This document shows positions 6,755-14,253 of a stretch of DNA of 38,799 bases, one piece after another. The notes under the pieces were generated by a model. It was not told the origin of the DNA and ran no database searches. It saw only the letters and a list, made by a program, of their open reading frames with translations. The translations under genes were made by a program, and so were the position numbers. Positions within the stretch are counted from its first letter, which is position 1. Every line of letters starts with the position of its first letter. Source of the DNA: Alphaproteobacteria bacterium (GTDB lineage: Bacteria; Pseudomonadota; Alphaproteobacteria; SHVW01); contig SHVW01000010.1 in assembly GCA_009694085.1 (NCBI GenBank), forward strand, positions 1-38,799, in the 5' to 3' direction.

Positions 6755-7932
6755 CTTGTATCCGAACGACGCAAGCGTAAACGGCTACGACCCCGCGCAC
6801 CGAAACAGCGGTGCAGGTTCGTTCACCGCCAACAGTTCAGGCTGCGCGGCGCTCGTAGCGATGGTGAAGACCACCGACCTGTGGGAAGGCGATAACAGTG
6901 CCTGCGGAGGGTGGCTGTATGAGCCGAGGCTCTGGACAATCCTTGTCCAGCGAGAGATGCGTCCTGCTGTGGTGGTGATACTGAGAGTATGCCGATAGTA
7001 CACGGCGCAGGTGACGCTCATCGACGATAATGACGTGATCGAGACATTCGCGTCGGATCGGGCCGATGATGCGCTCGACATAGGCGTTCTGCCACGGCGA
7101 TCGCGGTGCAGTAACAATCTCCTCGATCGCCATCGCCTGGACACGGTCGCGGAAGGTCTGACCATATGAAGCGTCGCGGTCGCGCAGGAGAAAGCGAGGC
7201 GCGGTGTCCCAGGGAAAGGCCTCGGTCATTTGGCGCGCCAGCCAGACTTGTGTCGGATTTTGGGTGACATCGAAATGGATGTTTTTTCTTCGCTCATGGC
7301 CGAGGACGATAAGGGCATAGAGAAGCTGAAATGTTGCAGTTACGACAACAAACATGTCGACGGCAGCAATGTCATGCAGATGATTGTGTAGAAACGAACG
7401 CCAGGTCGGGGAGGGGGCTTTGGGCCGCCACGAAAGATATCTGCCGACCGTGGCTTGGCTGACCTCGATACCGAGCTTGAGCAGTTCGCCGTGGATGCGA
7501 GGGGCGCCCCAAAGCGGGTTTGCCGCACTCATCTGGCGGATCAGATCACGGATCTCGCGGTTCATCCTGGGCCGCCCCGGACGGCGTGATCGGCGGAGCC
7601 AGTAGAGCCGGAATCCTTTACGATGCCAGTTGATCACGGTTGCCGGTTTGACCAGGACCGTGGCGTTGAGGATCTGCGGCCAGATTCGGTAAAGCCAAAC
7701 CCAGAGCAACCGGTCGGCGGAGAGGAGCCGAAGCTGACCAGGGCGTTGCCGTCGCAGGACGCCAACCTGATGTCGAAGGGCGACGAGCTCGAGCTCCAGC
7801 GAGGCGCGGCTGCGGACCCGGAACGAGAGCAGAGAACCGAAGGCGGACAGAAGCGTGATCATGCCCACGACGGTATGGGGGTGGCGCAAAAAACTCTACA
7901 CTTTCTGGGCCTTTCGGAGTTTTGAGCAAGCA
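6755..7932 (-). mobile_element. insertion sequence with DDE transposase (approximate limits)
   Basis: An insertion sequence about 1.1-1.2 kb long is inferred from the transposase and from a cut TPR gene. The right edge is near 7932, where the TPR sequence ends abruptly and non-homologous sequence (minus strand TGCTTGCTCAAAACTC) begins. The left edge is placed only roughly. I could not find convincing terminal inverted repeats or a target duplication, and no continuation of the TPR gene appears to the left, so one end may be deleted. Confidence 0.45.
6837..7862 (-). CDS. transposase with integrase (rve, DD35E) catalytic core
   Basis: A single-frame transposase of 341 residues. The N-terminal third has a helical segment ELVALRHQVGVLRRQR and the WLYRIWP region; an HTH-like part (INWHRKGFRLYW, GAPRIHGELLKLGIEVSQATV) follows, as in IS3/IS481-type integrases. 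The catalytic triad appears as D169 (AAVDMF), D228 (LLRDRDASYG) and E263 (YVERIIG), giving 34 residues between the last two, the DD35E spacing. PRSPWQNAYVER is a family hallmark. The ATG at 7862 is preferred; a TTG at 7889 is the only longer start. The exact IS family is uncertain (IS481-like or IS3-like single-ORF type). The frame is intact, so the protein could be active. Confidence 0.85.
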   Translation of the reverse strand: MITLLSAFGSLLSFRVRSRASLELELVALRHQVGVLRRQRPGQLRLLSADRLLWVWLYRIWPQILNATVLVKPATVINWHRKGFRLYWLRRSRRPGRPRMNREIRDLIRQMSAANPLWGAPRIHGELLKLGIEVSQATVGRYLSWRPKAPSPTWRSFLHNHLHDIAAVDMFVVVTATFQLLYALIVLGHERRKNIHFDVTQNPTQVWLARQMTEAFPWDTAPRFLLRDRDASYGQTFRDRVQAMAIEEIVTAPRSPWQNAYVERIIGPIRRECLDHVIIVDERHLRRVLSAYSQYHHHSRTHLSLDKDCPEPRLIQPPSAGTVIAFPQVGGLHHRYERRAA

Positions 7933-8175
7933 CAGCGCGCGTAGCGCGGCGCCCAGATTGCTGTGGGCGTCGGCATAGTCGGGCTTGAGCCTGACAGCCT
8001 CGCCGATCAGCATGACCGCCGCCTCGTGCCGGCCGCGCTGATGTTGAATCACACCGAGCAGATGCAACCCCTCGACATGGCCGGGATCGGTTTTCAGCAA
8101 TTCGGCGTATAGCGTTTCCGCCTCGGTCAACCGGCCCGCCATGTGATGTTCGAGCGCGCGATCGAATGGGGTCAT
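7933..8175 (-). pseudogene. TPR-repeat protein, N-terminal fragment cut by an insertion sequence
   Basis: The first 81 residues of a tetratricopeptide-repeat protein remain: FDRALEHHMAGRLTEAETLY starts the first repeat, HLLGVIQHQRGRHEAAVMLI the second and DAHSNLGAALRAL opens the third, where homology stops. The frame then runs into insertion-sequence DNA. The ATG lies 3 bp beyond the stop of the NDUFAF6-like gene, so this was the third gene of a PAS / NDUFAF6-like / TPR operon. TPR proteins are protein-protein scaffolds; the original partner is unknown. No downstream part of the gene is visible on the other side of the element. Confidence 0.75.
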
Positions 8176-8178
8176 GGC

Positions 8179-9018
8179 CTAGTACCGCCCGTGCCAGGCG
8201 CTGACCGCCAGGTGCAAAGGCGCCAAGCGCAGCGGCGCCACCGCGCCGGGGCGGAACACATCGTAGCCGGCCCGGGCGAGCCGGGCGAGATAGCGATCGG
8301 CGAGGGTTGCGGCGAGCAGAACCGGACGCGCCGCAGGCTCGATCGGCCCTCCCGGATCGCGCCCCGCGGTCAGATGGGCGCGGGCCAGATCGGCAATGGC
8401 GGCCAGGGCGCGAAACGCCGACGCCGCGTTTACCTTGTTCATCAGATCGTCGACGGTGACGCCGTATTGTTCGCAAATTTCCCTGGGCAAGAACAAGCGC
8501 TGTTGCCCAAGCTGGCTGGGCACCGCCCGGATCAGCCCGGTCAGGGCCCAGGCGATGCCGACATAGCGGCCGGCCGTCCCGCCGGGGTCGCCGCCCGCGC
8601 CCAGGATGGTCAGTGCAATGCGATTCAGTCCGGCCGAGGTCGCCTCGGCATAGGCTTCCAGATCGGCCAGCGTCTCCACCGGCTCGGTCCGCAAATCCGC
8701 CTCGCGCGCGTCGATCAAGGCATCCATATCCTGGCGGGCCAAATCATGGCGCCGGATCGCCTGGGCCAAGGGCTGCACCACCTCGTGCCGGCGGGGCTGG
8801 CCGGCATAAATGCCGGCGATGGTCTCGCGCCACCATTGCAGTCGAATCTGGCCCAGCATGGGTTCGCGCACGACCTCCCGGGTCTTGGCGATCTCCAGAT
8901 TGAAGGCGTAGAGCGCGAACAAATCCTCGCGCCGATCGGCCGGTGCGAACAACGCGCAGAGATAGCGGTCGCGATCATGGCGGCGCACCATCTCCGCGCA
9001 CGGGGAAAGCCCGGTCAT
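8179..9018 (-). CDS. squalene/phytoene synthase-family protein, NDUFAF6-like
   Basis: A 279-residue protein with the squalene/phytoene synthase fold. LFALYAFNLEIAKTREVVREP and MLGQIRLQWWRETIAGIY match the bacterial relatives of NDUFAF6, the mitochondrial complex I assembly factor. In true prenyl synthases the helix after the LTN/LTGLIR segment carries a DxxxD metal site; here it reads LIRAVPSQLGQQRLFLP, with no Asp, so prenyl condensation is unlikely. The first Asp-rich motif is also absent (FAPADRREDLFALYAF). Inference: an assembly or lipid-binding role at the inner membrane. It overlaps the PAS gene by 4 bp upstream (ATGA) and is followed 3 bp later by a broken TPR gene. Annotation as phytoene synthase would be misleading. 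Confidence 0.8.
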   Translation of the reverse strand: MTGLSPCAEMVRRHDRDRYLCALFAPADRREDLFALYAFNLEIAKTREVVREPMLGQIRLQWWRETIAGIYAGQPRRHEVVQPLAQAIRRHDLARQDMDALIDAREADLRTEPVETLADLEAYAEATSAGLNRIALTILGAGGDPGGTAGRYVGIAWALTGLIRAVPSQLGQQRLFLPREICEQYGVTVDDLMNKVNAASAFRALAAIADLARAHLTAGRDPGGPIEPAARPVLLAATLADRYLARLARAGYDVFRPGAVAPLRLAPLHLAVSAWHGRY

Positions 9019-9584
9019 GGCGGCGTCGGCGGCAACGCCTTACAGTCATAGAAGGCGGCGTCCACGGTCGGCCCGACCGGGGCCGGCACATCGCCGATGG
9101 GATCGTTGACATAGACCGAGATACCGAACACGCCATAGGGCATACCATCGTCGTGCGCCAGCGGCCCGATGATGCGCCGTACAAAACGCGGCCCAGCCAA
9201 AGGGGTTCCGCCGCGAAACCCCGTGAGCAAGACCGCCGGCGTGTCGATAATCGTCCGGAACCGCACCTGCAATACCGCGGCGATGTCGGGGGGCATGAAG
9301 TCGCGCTGCCGCTTGCCGATGATGGATGAGCCCCAAGCCCGATTGATCTCCTCGCCCGCCAGCGAACATGTGAAATCGCCGGTGTGCGGATCGTAACGAT
9401 AGAGATAGACGTAGGGCAGGCAAGGCACGATCGCGCCGGGATCGATCGCACTGCGACGCGGCACCGCCGCTCCCGCGCGGGCGAGCGCCCAGTGGCGAAG
9501 AAATCGAGCTAGCTTGGAGTCCTCGACGCGAGGCCATGCAGCTTGCGCGATAACCGGGCAATCCAAAGGCGTAGTGTCCACCAT
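9015..9584 (-). CDS. PAS domain-containing protein (PAS_5 type)
   Basis: A 189-residue single-domain protein of the alphaproteobacterial PAS_5 family. LARFLRHWALARAGAAVPRR is the typical N-terminal helix, IVPCLPYVYLYRYDPHTGDF and the CSLAGEEINRAWGSSIIGK segment form the PAS core, and DFMPPDIAAVL with the later sheet complete it. There is no output domain (no kinase, GGDEF or HTH), so it probably acts by protein contact. Its stop overlaps the start of the NDUFAF6-like gene by ATGA, so the two are translationally coupled. Ligand or cofactor is unknown. It diverges from the squalene-synthase-like gene at 9666 with an 81-bp shared upstream region. Confidence 0.75.
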   Translation of the reverse strand: MVDTTPLDCPVIAQAAWPRVEDSKLARFLRHWALARAGAAVPRRSAIDPGAIVPCLPYVYLYRYDPHTGDFTCSLAGEEINRAWGSSIIGKRQRDFMPPDIAAVLQVRFRTIIDTPAVLLTGFRGGTPLAGPRFVRRIIGPLAHDDGMPYGVFGISVYVNDPIGDVPAPVGPTVDAAFYDCKALPPTPP

Positions 9585-9665
9585 CGGTTCTTCACGCTAT
9601 GGAAACGGCGAAGTCGCCGGCCCAGCCTTGGCCGGCCCCAAGCGATCATGCCATAAGCTTGAGCG

Positions 9666-10355
9666 ATGGACATCTTTGCTTCGCTCGCGATCCGCCGGCC
9701 CGAGCGCATTGCCATAGGCGCCTTTCACGATTTCGTCCGGTCGGCCCGGCAGGCAAGCCGGACGAACGAACGCCCGGACCTGGACGCGCTAGAGGCCGGG
9801 TTGAACGGCGCGGCAGATGGAGCAGAACCGGCGCGCGCGCTCGCCGCCATCGGCGCAGCGCGCGGCCTGCCCCTCGATCATGCCCGCCATGTGCTTCAGG
9901 CCGCGCGGCTCGATCTGGAGCGTCCGGGTTGCCGGAGTTGGAGCGATCTGCTGCTGCGCTGCCGCTATGGCGCCGCGCCCATCGGCCGTTTCGCCCTCGA
10001 TCTCCATGGCGAGGATCGGGCGCTGGGGCCGGCGGCGGACGCGCTGTGTACGGCGCTGCACATCGCCGAGGCGCTTAGCCGGGACACGGCCATCGTGCCG
10101 ACCGACTGGCTCCGCCGGGCGGATGGTTCGCCGCGCGCCGCAATCGATCGCACCCTTGACGGTATCGGCCGCCTGGTCGCGGCCGCCGCCCCACTGGCCG
10201 CGAGCGCCGCAACCAGAGGTATCCGCGTCGATGCCATTGCGGCGACTGCACGCATTCGCGCTCTGACCGGGCGATTGGCGCGGCGCGATCCGCCGGCGCA
10301 CCTGCCCATGGGGCGCATGACGCTGCTCTGGCTCGCCGCTTGGCTGCGGGCCTAA
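9666..10355 (+). CDS. degenerate squalene/phytoene synthase-like (HpnC-like) protein
   Basis: A 229-residue protein recognisable as a squalene-synthase-fold relative by its central block: SWSDLLLRCRYGAAPIGRFALDLHGE, then ALCTALHIAEAL. In catalytic relatives (HpnC and similar) the latter helix continues with a QD..xxD metal site before the YLP strand. Here it goes straight from ALHIAEALSRD to TAIVPTDWL, so the Asp-rich segment is shortened and altered. The N-terminal Asp motif is replaced by FHDFVRSARQAS. The protein is about 50 residues shorter than HpnC. Inference: not a prenyl synthase, perhaps a structural partner of the NDUFAF6-like protein encoded divergently. The ATG at 9666 lacks a strong Shine-Dalgarno sequence. 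Confidence 0.65.
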   Translation: MDIFASLAIRRPERIAIGAFHDFVRSARQASRTNERPDLDALEAGLNGAADGAEPARALAAIGAARGLPLDHARHVLQAARLDLERPGCRSWSDLLLRCRYGAAPIGRFALDLHGEDRALGPAADALCTALHIAEALSRDTAIVPTDWLRRADGSPRAAIDRTLDGIGRLVAAAAPLAASAATRGIRVDAIAATARIRALTGRLARRDPPAHLPMGRMTLLWLAAWLRA

Positions 10356-10499
10356 GGGGGTGAGTCGCGCGTTCGGTCGCGCCGGGCAAGCGGCGAAGGC
10401 CGGGAGAAGCGCGGAAATCCACGCGCCCTTCCGCCGATGCCGGCCGATGTGGTACTGTGCCGCAGGTCGTTAAGACCATACGAACAAAGGGGAAAAGAG

Positions 10500-11117
10500 A
10501 TGCCTGACTTTCTCGCTAAAATCGGAATGGACAAGCTGGAGCGTGCGCTGCTCTACGGCTTGATCATCTTGATTGCGCTGGTTGTGGTCTCGGGTGCGAG
10601 CCAACTCGACGACAAGAACTGGTGGACCTTCGCGGTACGCTGGCTGCATGTGCTATCCGGCGTGATGTGGATCGGCCTGCTCTGGTACTTCAACTTCGTG
10701 CAGATCCCGTCCATGCCGAAAATTCCTGACGAGCAGAAGCCCGCGGTCTCCAAGGTGATCGCGCCGGAGGCCCTGTTCTGGTTCCGCTGGGCGGCCCTGG
10801 CGACGGTTGCAACCGGGTTGGTCCTGGCCGCCATGAATGGCTACATCATGGATGCCCTGATGCTGGGTATCGGCAAGGGCGGCGCGGCGACGGCGATCGG
10901 CATCGGCATGTGGCTTGGCCTGATCATGGCCTACAATGTGTGGATGATCATCTGGCCGAACCAGCAGAAGGCGCTGGGTATGGTCGAGGCGACGCCGGAC
11001 GAGAAAAAGGCGGCCGCCCGGGTCGCCATGCTGACCAGCCGCTTCAACACCATGCTGTCGATCCCCATGCTCTACTTCATGGTCGCCGCGCAGAACATTG
11101 CGGTGAAGGGGTTCTAG
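10500..11117 (+). CDS. PuuD-like (DUF989) integral membrane protein without cytochrome c domain
   Basis: A 205-residue inner-membrane protein of the urate-hydroxylase PuuD family (N-terminal membrane domain only). Hydrophobic segments are ALLYGLIILIALVVVSGAS, a helix with the conserved WLHVLSGVMWIGLLWYFNF, FRWAALATVATGLVLAAMNG, AIGIGMWLGLIMAYNVWMII and the final SIPMLYFMVAAQ. The His in WLHVLSG may bind haem. Full-length PuuD adds a C-terminal cytochrome c domain (CxxCH); here the protein stops after NIAVKGF, so urate oxidation is not assured. AAGGGGAAAAGAG lies just before the ATG at 10500; a longer frame from 10437 is rejected. A strong terminator follows, so it is probably monocistronic. 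Confidence 0.75.
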   Translation: MPDFLAKIGMDKLERALLYGLIILIALVVVSGASQLDDKNWWTFAVRWLHVLSGVMWIGLLWYFNFVQIPSMPKIPDEQKPAVSKVIAPEALFWFRWAALATVATGLVLAAMNGYIMDALMLGIGKGGAATAIGIGMWLGLIMAYNVWMIIWPNQQKALGMVEATPDEKKAAARVAMLTSRFNTMLSIPMLYFMVAAQNIAVKGF

Positions 11118-11139
11118 AACGTACTTCCGGTGTTTGCGG

Positions 11140-11167
11140 AAACGGGGCCCCTGGTGGGCCCCGTTTT
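11140..11167 (+). terminator. intrinsic terminator after the PuuD-like gene
   Basis: AAACGGGGCCC (11140-11150) pairs with GGGCCCCGTTT (11156-11166) around a 5-nt loop and runs into TTTTCGTTTT. The A-rich left arm and T-rich right arm make it likely to work in both directions. Confidence 0.9.
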
Positions 11168-11236
11168 CGTTTTGACCATGCGCGGAATATAGGCGAATCT
11201 GTTTGAACGTCAGTGTCGAGACCCGGGAGACGAAGC

Positions 11237-11503
11237 ATGGCGAAAAATATCAAGGTATCCGCGCGGATATCGCGCCGACTTGACGAGAAGCTGGAAAAGA
11301 TCGCTGTGCTGACAGGGCGGCCAAAGGAATCGCTGATCAATGACGCGCTCAGCGGGTATGCGAAGTATCAGTCCGAATTCGTCAAAGCCGTCCGGCAGGG
11401 CATGCGAGACCACAAAGAAGGCCGCGTTGTGGCACATGAAGACGTCGTCGCCGAGTTCGAGCGCCGAAAACAACAGCGTCGACGGGTGCCGCGCGCCGCC
11501 TAG
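11237..11503 (+). CDS. ribbon-helix-helix antitoxin (ParD/CopG-like)
   Basis: An 88-residue antitoxin. The N-terminal strand and helices (NIKVSARISRRLDEKLEKIAVLTGRPKES and LINDALSGYAKYQ) are a ribbon-helix-helix DNA-binding fold that would bind the module's own promoter. The C-terminal half is charged and would wrap the toxin, with an Arg-rich tail (ERRKQQRRRVPRAA). CGGGAGA stands 6 bp before the ATG at 11237. It is separated by 12 bp from the toxin gene, antitoxin first, the normal ParDE/RelBE order. Confidence 0.85.
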   Translation: MAKNIKVSARISRRLDEKLEKIAVLTGRPKESLINDALSGYAKYQSEFVKAVRQGMRDHKEGRVVAHEDVVAEFERRKQQRRRVPRAA

Positions 11504-11515
11504 CCAGGCCACTCC

Positions 11516-11806
11516 GTGCGCCTGGATTGGGCGGCGATTGCGGTGCAGGACTTGCGCGATATCTGGGCGTTTCTTGAACGCCGCAATCCGGTCCCAGCGG
11601 AAAATGTTCACGATGCCATCATGGCGTCCGCCAAGGGCCTGATCTCCCACCCCCATCGCGGACGATCGGGGCGTGTAGAAGGGACGCGCGAACTCGTCGT
11701 TGCCAGGCTACCTTACATCGTCGTTTACGAAATCAAATCCGACCATATTGCGATCCATCGAATTCGTCACGGCGCACAACTCTGGCCGCCGGAGAGTACG
11801 GGCTGA
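11516..11806 (+). CDS. ParE/RelE-family toxin, GTG start
   Basis: A 96-residue toxin of the ParE/RelE superfamily. MRLDWAAIAVQDLRDIWAFL is the usual N-terminus, HPHRGRSGRVEGTREL is the central loop with the basic cluster, and the conserved end PYIVVYEIKSDHIAIHRIRHGAQLWP closes the fold. ParE members poison DNA gyrase and RelE members cut mRNA on the ribosome; the sequence favours ParE-like but cannot settle it. The only sensible start is GTG at 11516, 12 bp after the antitoxin stop. Both frames are intact, so the module looks functional. Confidence 0.85.
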   Translation: MRLDWAAIAVQDLRDIWAFLERRNPVPAENVHDAIMASAKGLISHPHRGRSGRVEGTRELVVARLPYIVVYEIKSDHIAIHRIRHGAQLWPPESTG

Positions 11807-11928
11807 CCGTCACATGCCTCGCGAGATGGCTGCCGCTGCAACCCTCACCTCCGGCCATCGCATCGGCGCTGGTGCGCAAATGCCGGTCGAGCGCAGAAAC
11901 CAGAGCGGGCTCCGGCGGCACGGGCCCC

Positions 11929-12306
11929 CTACTCCACCGCGATCAGCGCCGCAGCGACCCGCCGTTCCTCCGACATCAGCACGTTATAGGTTCGGCAGGC
12001 GGCACCGGTGTCCATGGTATCGACGACGATGCCGGCGGCGCGCAGAGACTGGCGGAGTGCCGGGGCGAGCGGTGCCATGCGGCGGCCGCAGCCGATCAAG
12101 AGAATCTCGATGCGCGGATCGTGGGCGGTGATGGCTGCTAGGCTTTCCAGCGTCAGCCCGGAGATTTCAGCGACCGGCCACGCCGCGACCGCCTGGGGAA
12201 ACACCAGGACCGAGCCCTCATGCACTTTGCCGCTGATGCGGAAGCGACCATCGCCATAGCTCTGAACGACCTGACGATCGCCCGAGATGAGCGGGGTGAC
12301 GTCCAT
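11929..12306 (-). CDS. Mth938-domain protein, NDUFAF3-like
   Basis: A 125-residue protein of the Mth938 (DUF498) family, whose mitochondrial member NDUFAF3 assists assembly of respiratory complex I. Typical blocks are IQSYGDGRFRISG-like QSYGDGRFRISGKVHEGSVL, the EILLIGCGRRMAP glycine turn, and VVDTMDTGAACRTYNVLMSEERRVAAALI at the end. Gene-order conservation of NDUFAF3 relatives with secDF-yajC in alphaproteobacteria is known, and here the gene lies downstream of that cluster, separated by a deacetylase gene. Catalytic activity is not known for the family. It has no signal peptide or membrane segment. Confidence 0.88.
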   Translation of the reverse strand: MDVTPLISGDRQVVQSYGDGRFRISGKVHEGSVLVFPQAVAAWPVAEISGLTLESLAAITAHDPRIEILLIGCGRRMAPLAPALRQSLRAAGIVVDTMDTGAACRTYNVLMSEERRVAAALIAVE

Positions 12307-12344
12307 GGCCGCCCCGCCCTGCCCGGTTTAGGCCCCGGCCCGGT

Positions 12345-13262
12345 TTAGGCGTTGTCCTTGCAGTACTGGGCCACTTCCTTGTGGGTGGCGAACCACACGC
12401 CCGGAACCGACCGCATGTGCCGGATCAGCTTCTCCAGCAATTGAATGCGCGAGCGGTGGCCGATGATGTGGGGATGCATGGTCAGCAGGAACAGGCCCTT
12501 CTCCTCCAAAGCACCTTCGAACTCGGCCATGAAGATTTCCAGCACCGAGGAGGGCGGCGTGTGCGGACGCAGGCCGGAGAAGCGGTTCATGTTAAAATAG
12601 ACCGCGTCGTCCTTGATCCACTCGACCGGCAATTCGACCATGCCGGTGGGCTGGCCGTCTTCCACGATCTCGTAGGGCTCGTCGTCGGCCATCAGCGAGC
12701 TGTCGTAGAGCAGGCCCATTTCGCGGCTGATCGACAGCGTGTGCTGGCTGAAATCCCAGGACGGCGTGCGAATGCCGACCGGGCGCTGGCCCGAGATCTG
12801 CTCCAGCGCGTCGGCCGCGCGCATCTGCAAATCGCGCTCGGCGACCGGCGGCAGGATCGAGTTGCGCTCGTGAATCCAGCCATGGATGCCAATCTCATGG
12901 CCCTCGCCGGCCAGCGCGCGCTGTTCTTCGGGATAGAGCTTGGCGACCACCGCGGGCACGAAGAAGCTGGCGCGGATATCGTAGCGGTCGAGCAGCCGGC
13001 GGATGCGCGGTATGCCGACCCGGTTGCCGTATTGACCCTGGCTGAGCTTGCCCGGCGAATCTTCGCCCTCGCGGAGCGTTCCGGTCTCGTGATCGGAATC
13101 GAAGGACAGGGAGACGCAGACTTGGGCGCCGTTTTTCCACTGCTTGGGCTTGAGCGAACGGCCCGCGCGCACCTTGTTGACGATGTCGCGCCATTTCTGC
13201 TCTTGCCACTGCCAGGGCAGATCGCCCGATGCTTCATCCGAAGGCTTGCGCTGAACGGTCAT
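12345..13262 (-). CDS. polysaccharide deacetylase (CE4, PuuE/allantoinase-like)
   Basis: A 305-residue NodB-homology-domain hydrolase without signal peptide, therefore cytoplasmic. The motif set is visible: FDSDHE (catalytic Asp and metal Asp), HEIGIHGWIHERN (metal-binding His pair) and RTPSWDFSQHT; the later FLLTMHPHIIGHR carries the closing His. Cytoplasmic CE4 proteins of this size include PuuE-type allantoinases and other amide hydrolases, so the substrate need not be a polysaccharide. GGGAGGAG lies close to the ATG at 13262. It sits 34 bp after secF and 38 bp before the Mth938 gene, interrupting an otherwise conserved pairing and probably co-transcribed with both. Confidence 0.85.
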   Translation of the reverse strand: MTVQRKPSDEASGDLPWQWQEQKWRDIVNKVRAGRSLKPKQWKNGAQVCVSLSFDSDHETGTLREGEDSPGKLSQGQYGNRVGIPRIRRLLDRYDIRASFFVPAVVAKLYPEEQRALAGEGHEIGIHGWIHERNSILPPVAERDLQMRAADALEQISGQRPVGIRTPSWDFSQHTLSISREMGLLYDSSLMADDEPYEIVEDGQPTGMVELPVEWIKDDAVYFNMNRFSGLRPHTPPSSVLEIFMAEFEGALEEKGLFLLTMHPHIIGHRSRIQLLEKLIRHMRSVPGVWFATHKEVAQYCKDNA

Positions 13263-13296
13263 GGATGTCTCCTCCCGGGTTGAACGTTCCCGTCGA

Positions 13297-14235
13297 TCAG
13301 GCTTTTTGGCCGGCGGCGTCCTTGGCTTCGTCTTCCTCCGTGCCGGAGCGGCGCGGCGGCAGATAGACCAATAGAGCGGTCGAGATGATCGCGGTCGAAT
13401 AGGTGCCGACAATGACGCCCCAGATCATGGCGATGGCGAAGGTCGAAATCACCGAGCCACCAAACACGAACAGCGCAATCAGGGCGAGCAGCGTGGTCGA
13501 ACTGGTCAAGATGGTGCGCGACAACGTCTCGTTGAGGCTGCGGTTGAACAGCTCGATCAAAGGCATTTTCTTGTACTTGCGCATGTTCTCGCGGATGCGG
13601 TCGTACACCACGACGGTATCGTTGATCGAATAGCCGGCTATGGTCAGAACGGCCGCCACCGTGGTCAGGTTGAAATCGTACTGCACGATGGAGAACAGGC
13701 CGAGCGTAGTGATGACGTCATGGACGAGCGTAACCACGCCGCACACGCCGAACTGCCATTCGAAGCGGAACCAGACATAGACCAGGATCGACAGCAGGGC
13801 GAGCACGGTGGCAATAACGCCGCCGCGGATCAATTCCTCGCCCACCTTTGGTCCGACATATTCCACGCGCCGGTATTCATACCCGGTCCCAAGGGTTTTC
13901 TTGATCTTCTCGACCGCCTCAAGCTGTTCCTTGTCGCCGCCTGTCTGCTGCTGGACCCGGATGAGCACATCGGTCGGCTGGCCGAAGGTCTGCAAATCGT
14001 AATCGCCGAGGCCGAGCCCGCCGATTTTGCCGCGCATGTCGGCCAAATTGGCCGGGCCGGACGTGCGGGTCTCGATCAGAATGCCGCCGCGAAAATCGAT
14101 GCCGAAATTCAGCCCCTTGAACAGCAGGAACAGGATCGCAACGACAGTGAGCCCGCCGGAAAAGATGAAACCCCACCAGCGAATGCCCATGAAATCGATC
14201 TTGGTATCGTAGGGGATGAATTGTAGGCCGCGCAT
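13297..14235 (-). CDS. secF: protein translocase subunit SecF
   Basis: SecF (312 residues), partner of SecD in the inner membrane; the pair uses the proton gradient to aid late steps of protein export. One transmembrane helix near the start (GFIFSGGLTVVAILFLLF) is followed by the periplasmic domain opening NFGIDFRGGILIETR, then five membrane helices, with the family block VLTIAGYSINDTVVVYDRIREN and the RTILTSSTTLLALIALFVFGG stretch. I prefer the ATG at 14235 (MRGLQFIPYD); a GTG three codons earlier is possible. It follows secD by 18 bp. Confidence 0.97.
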   Translation of the reverse strand: MRGLQFIPYDTKIDFMGIRWWGFIFSGGLTVVAILFLLFKGLNFGIDFRGGILIETRTSGPANLADMRGKIGGLGLGDYDLQTFGQPTDVLIRVQQQTGGDKEQLEAVEKIKKTLGTGYEYRRVEYVGPKVGEELIRGGVIATVLALLSILVYVWFRFEWQFGVCGVVTLVHDVITTLGLFSIVQYDFNLTTVAAVLTIAGYSINDTVVVYDRIRENMRKYKKMPLIELFNRSLNETLSRTILTSSTTLLALIALFVFGGSVISTFAIAMIWGVIVGTYSTAIISTALLVYLPPRRSGTEEDEAKDAAGQKA

Positions 14236-14253
14236 GATCGCCACCGCTCCGGG

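Noticed and set aside
8179-9018. Functional phytoene or squalene synthase for hopanoid or carotenoid synthesis
   Set aside because: The Asp-rich metal sites are missing, and no other hopanoid or carotenoid gene is in the window.
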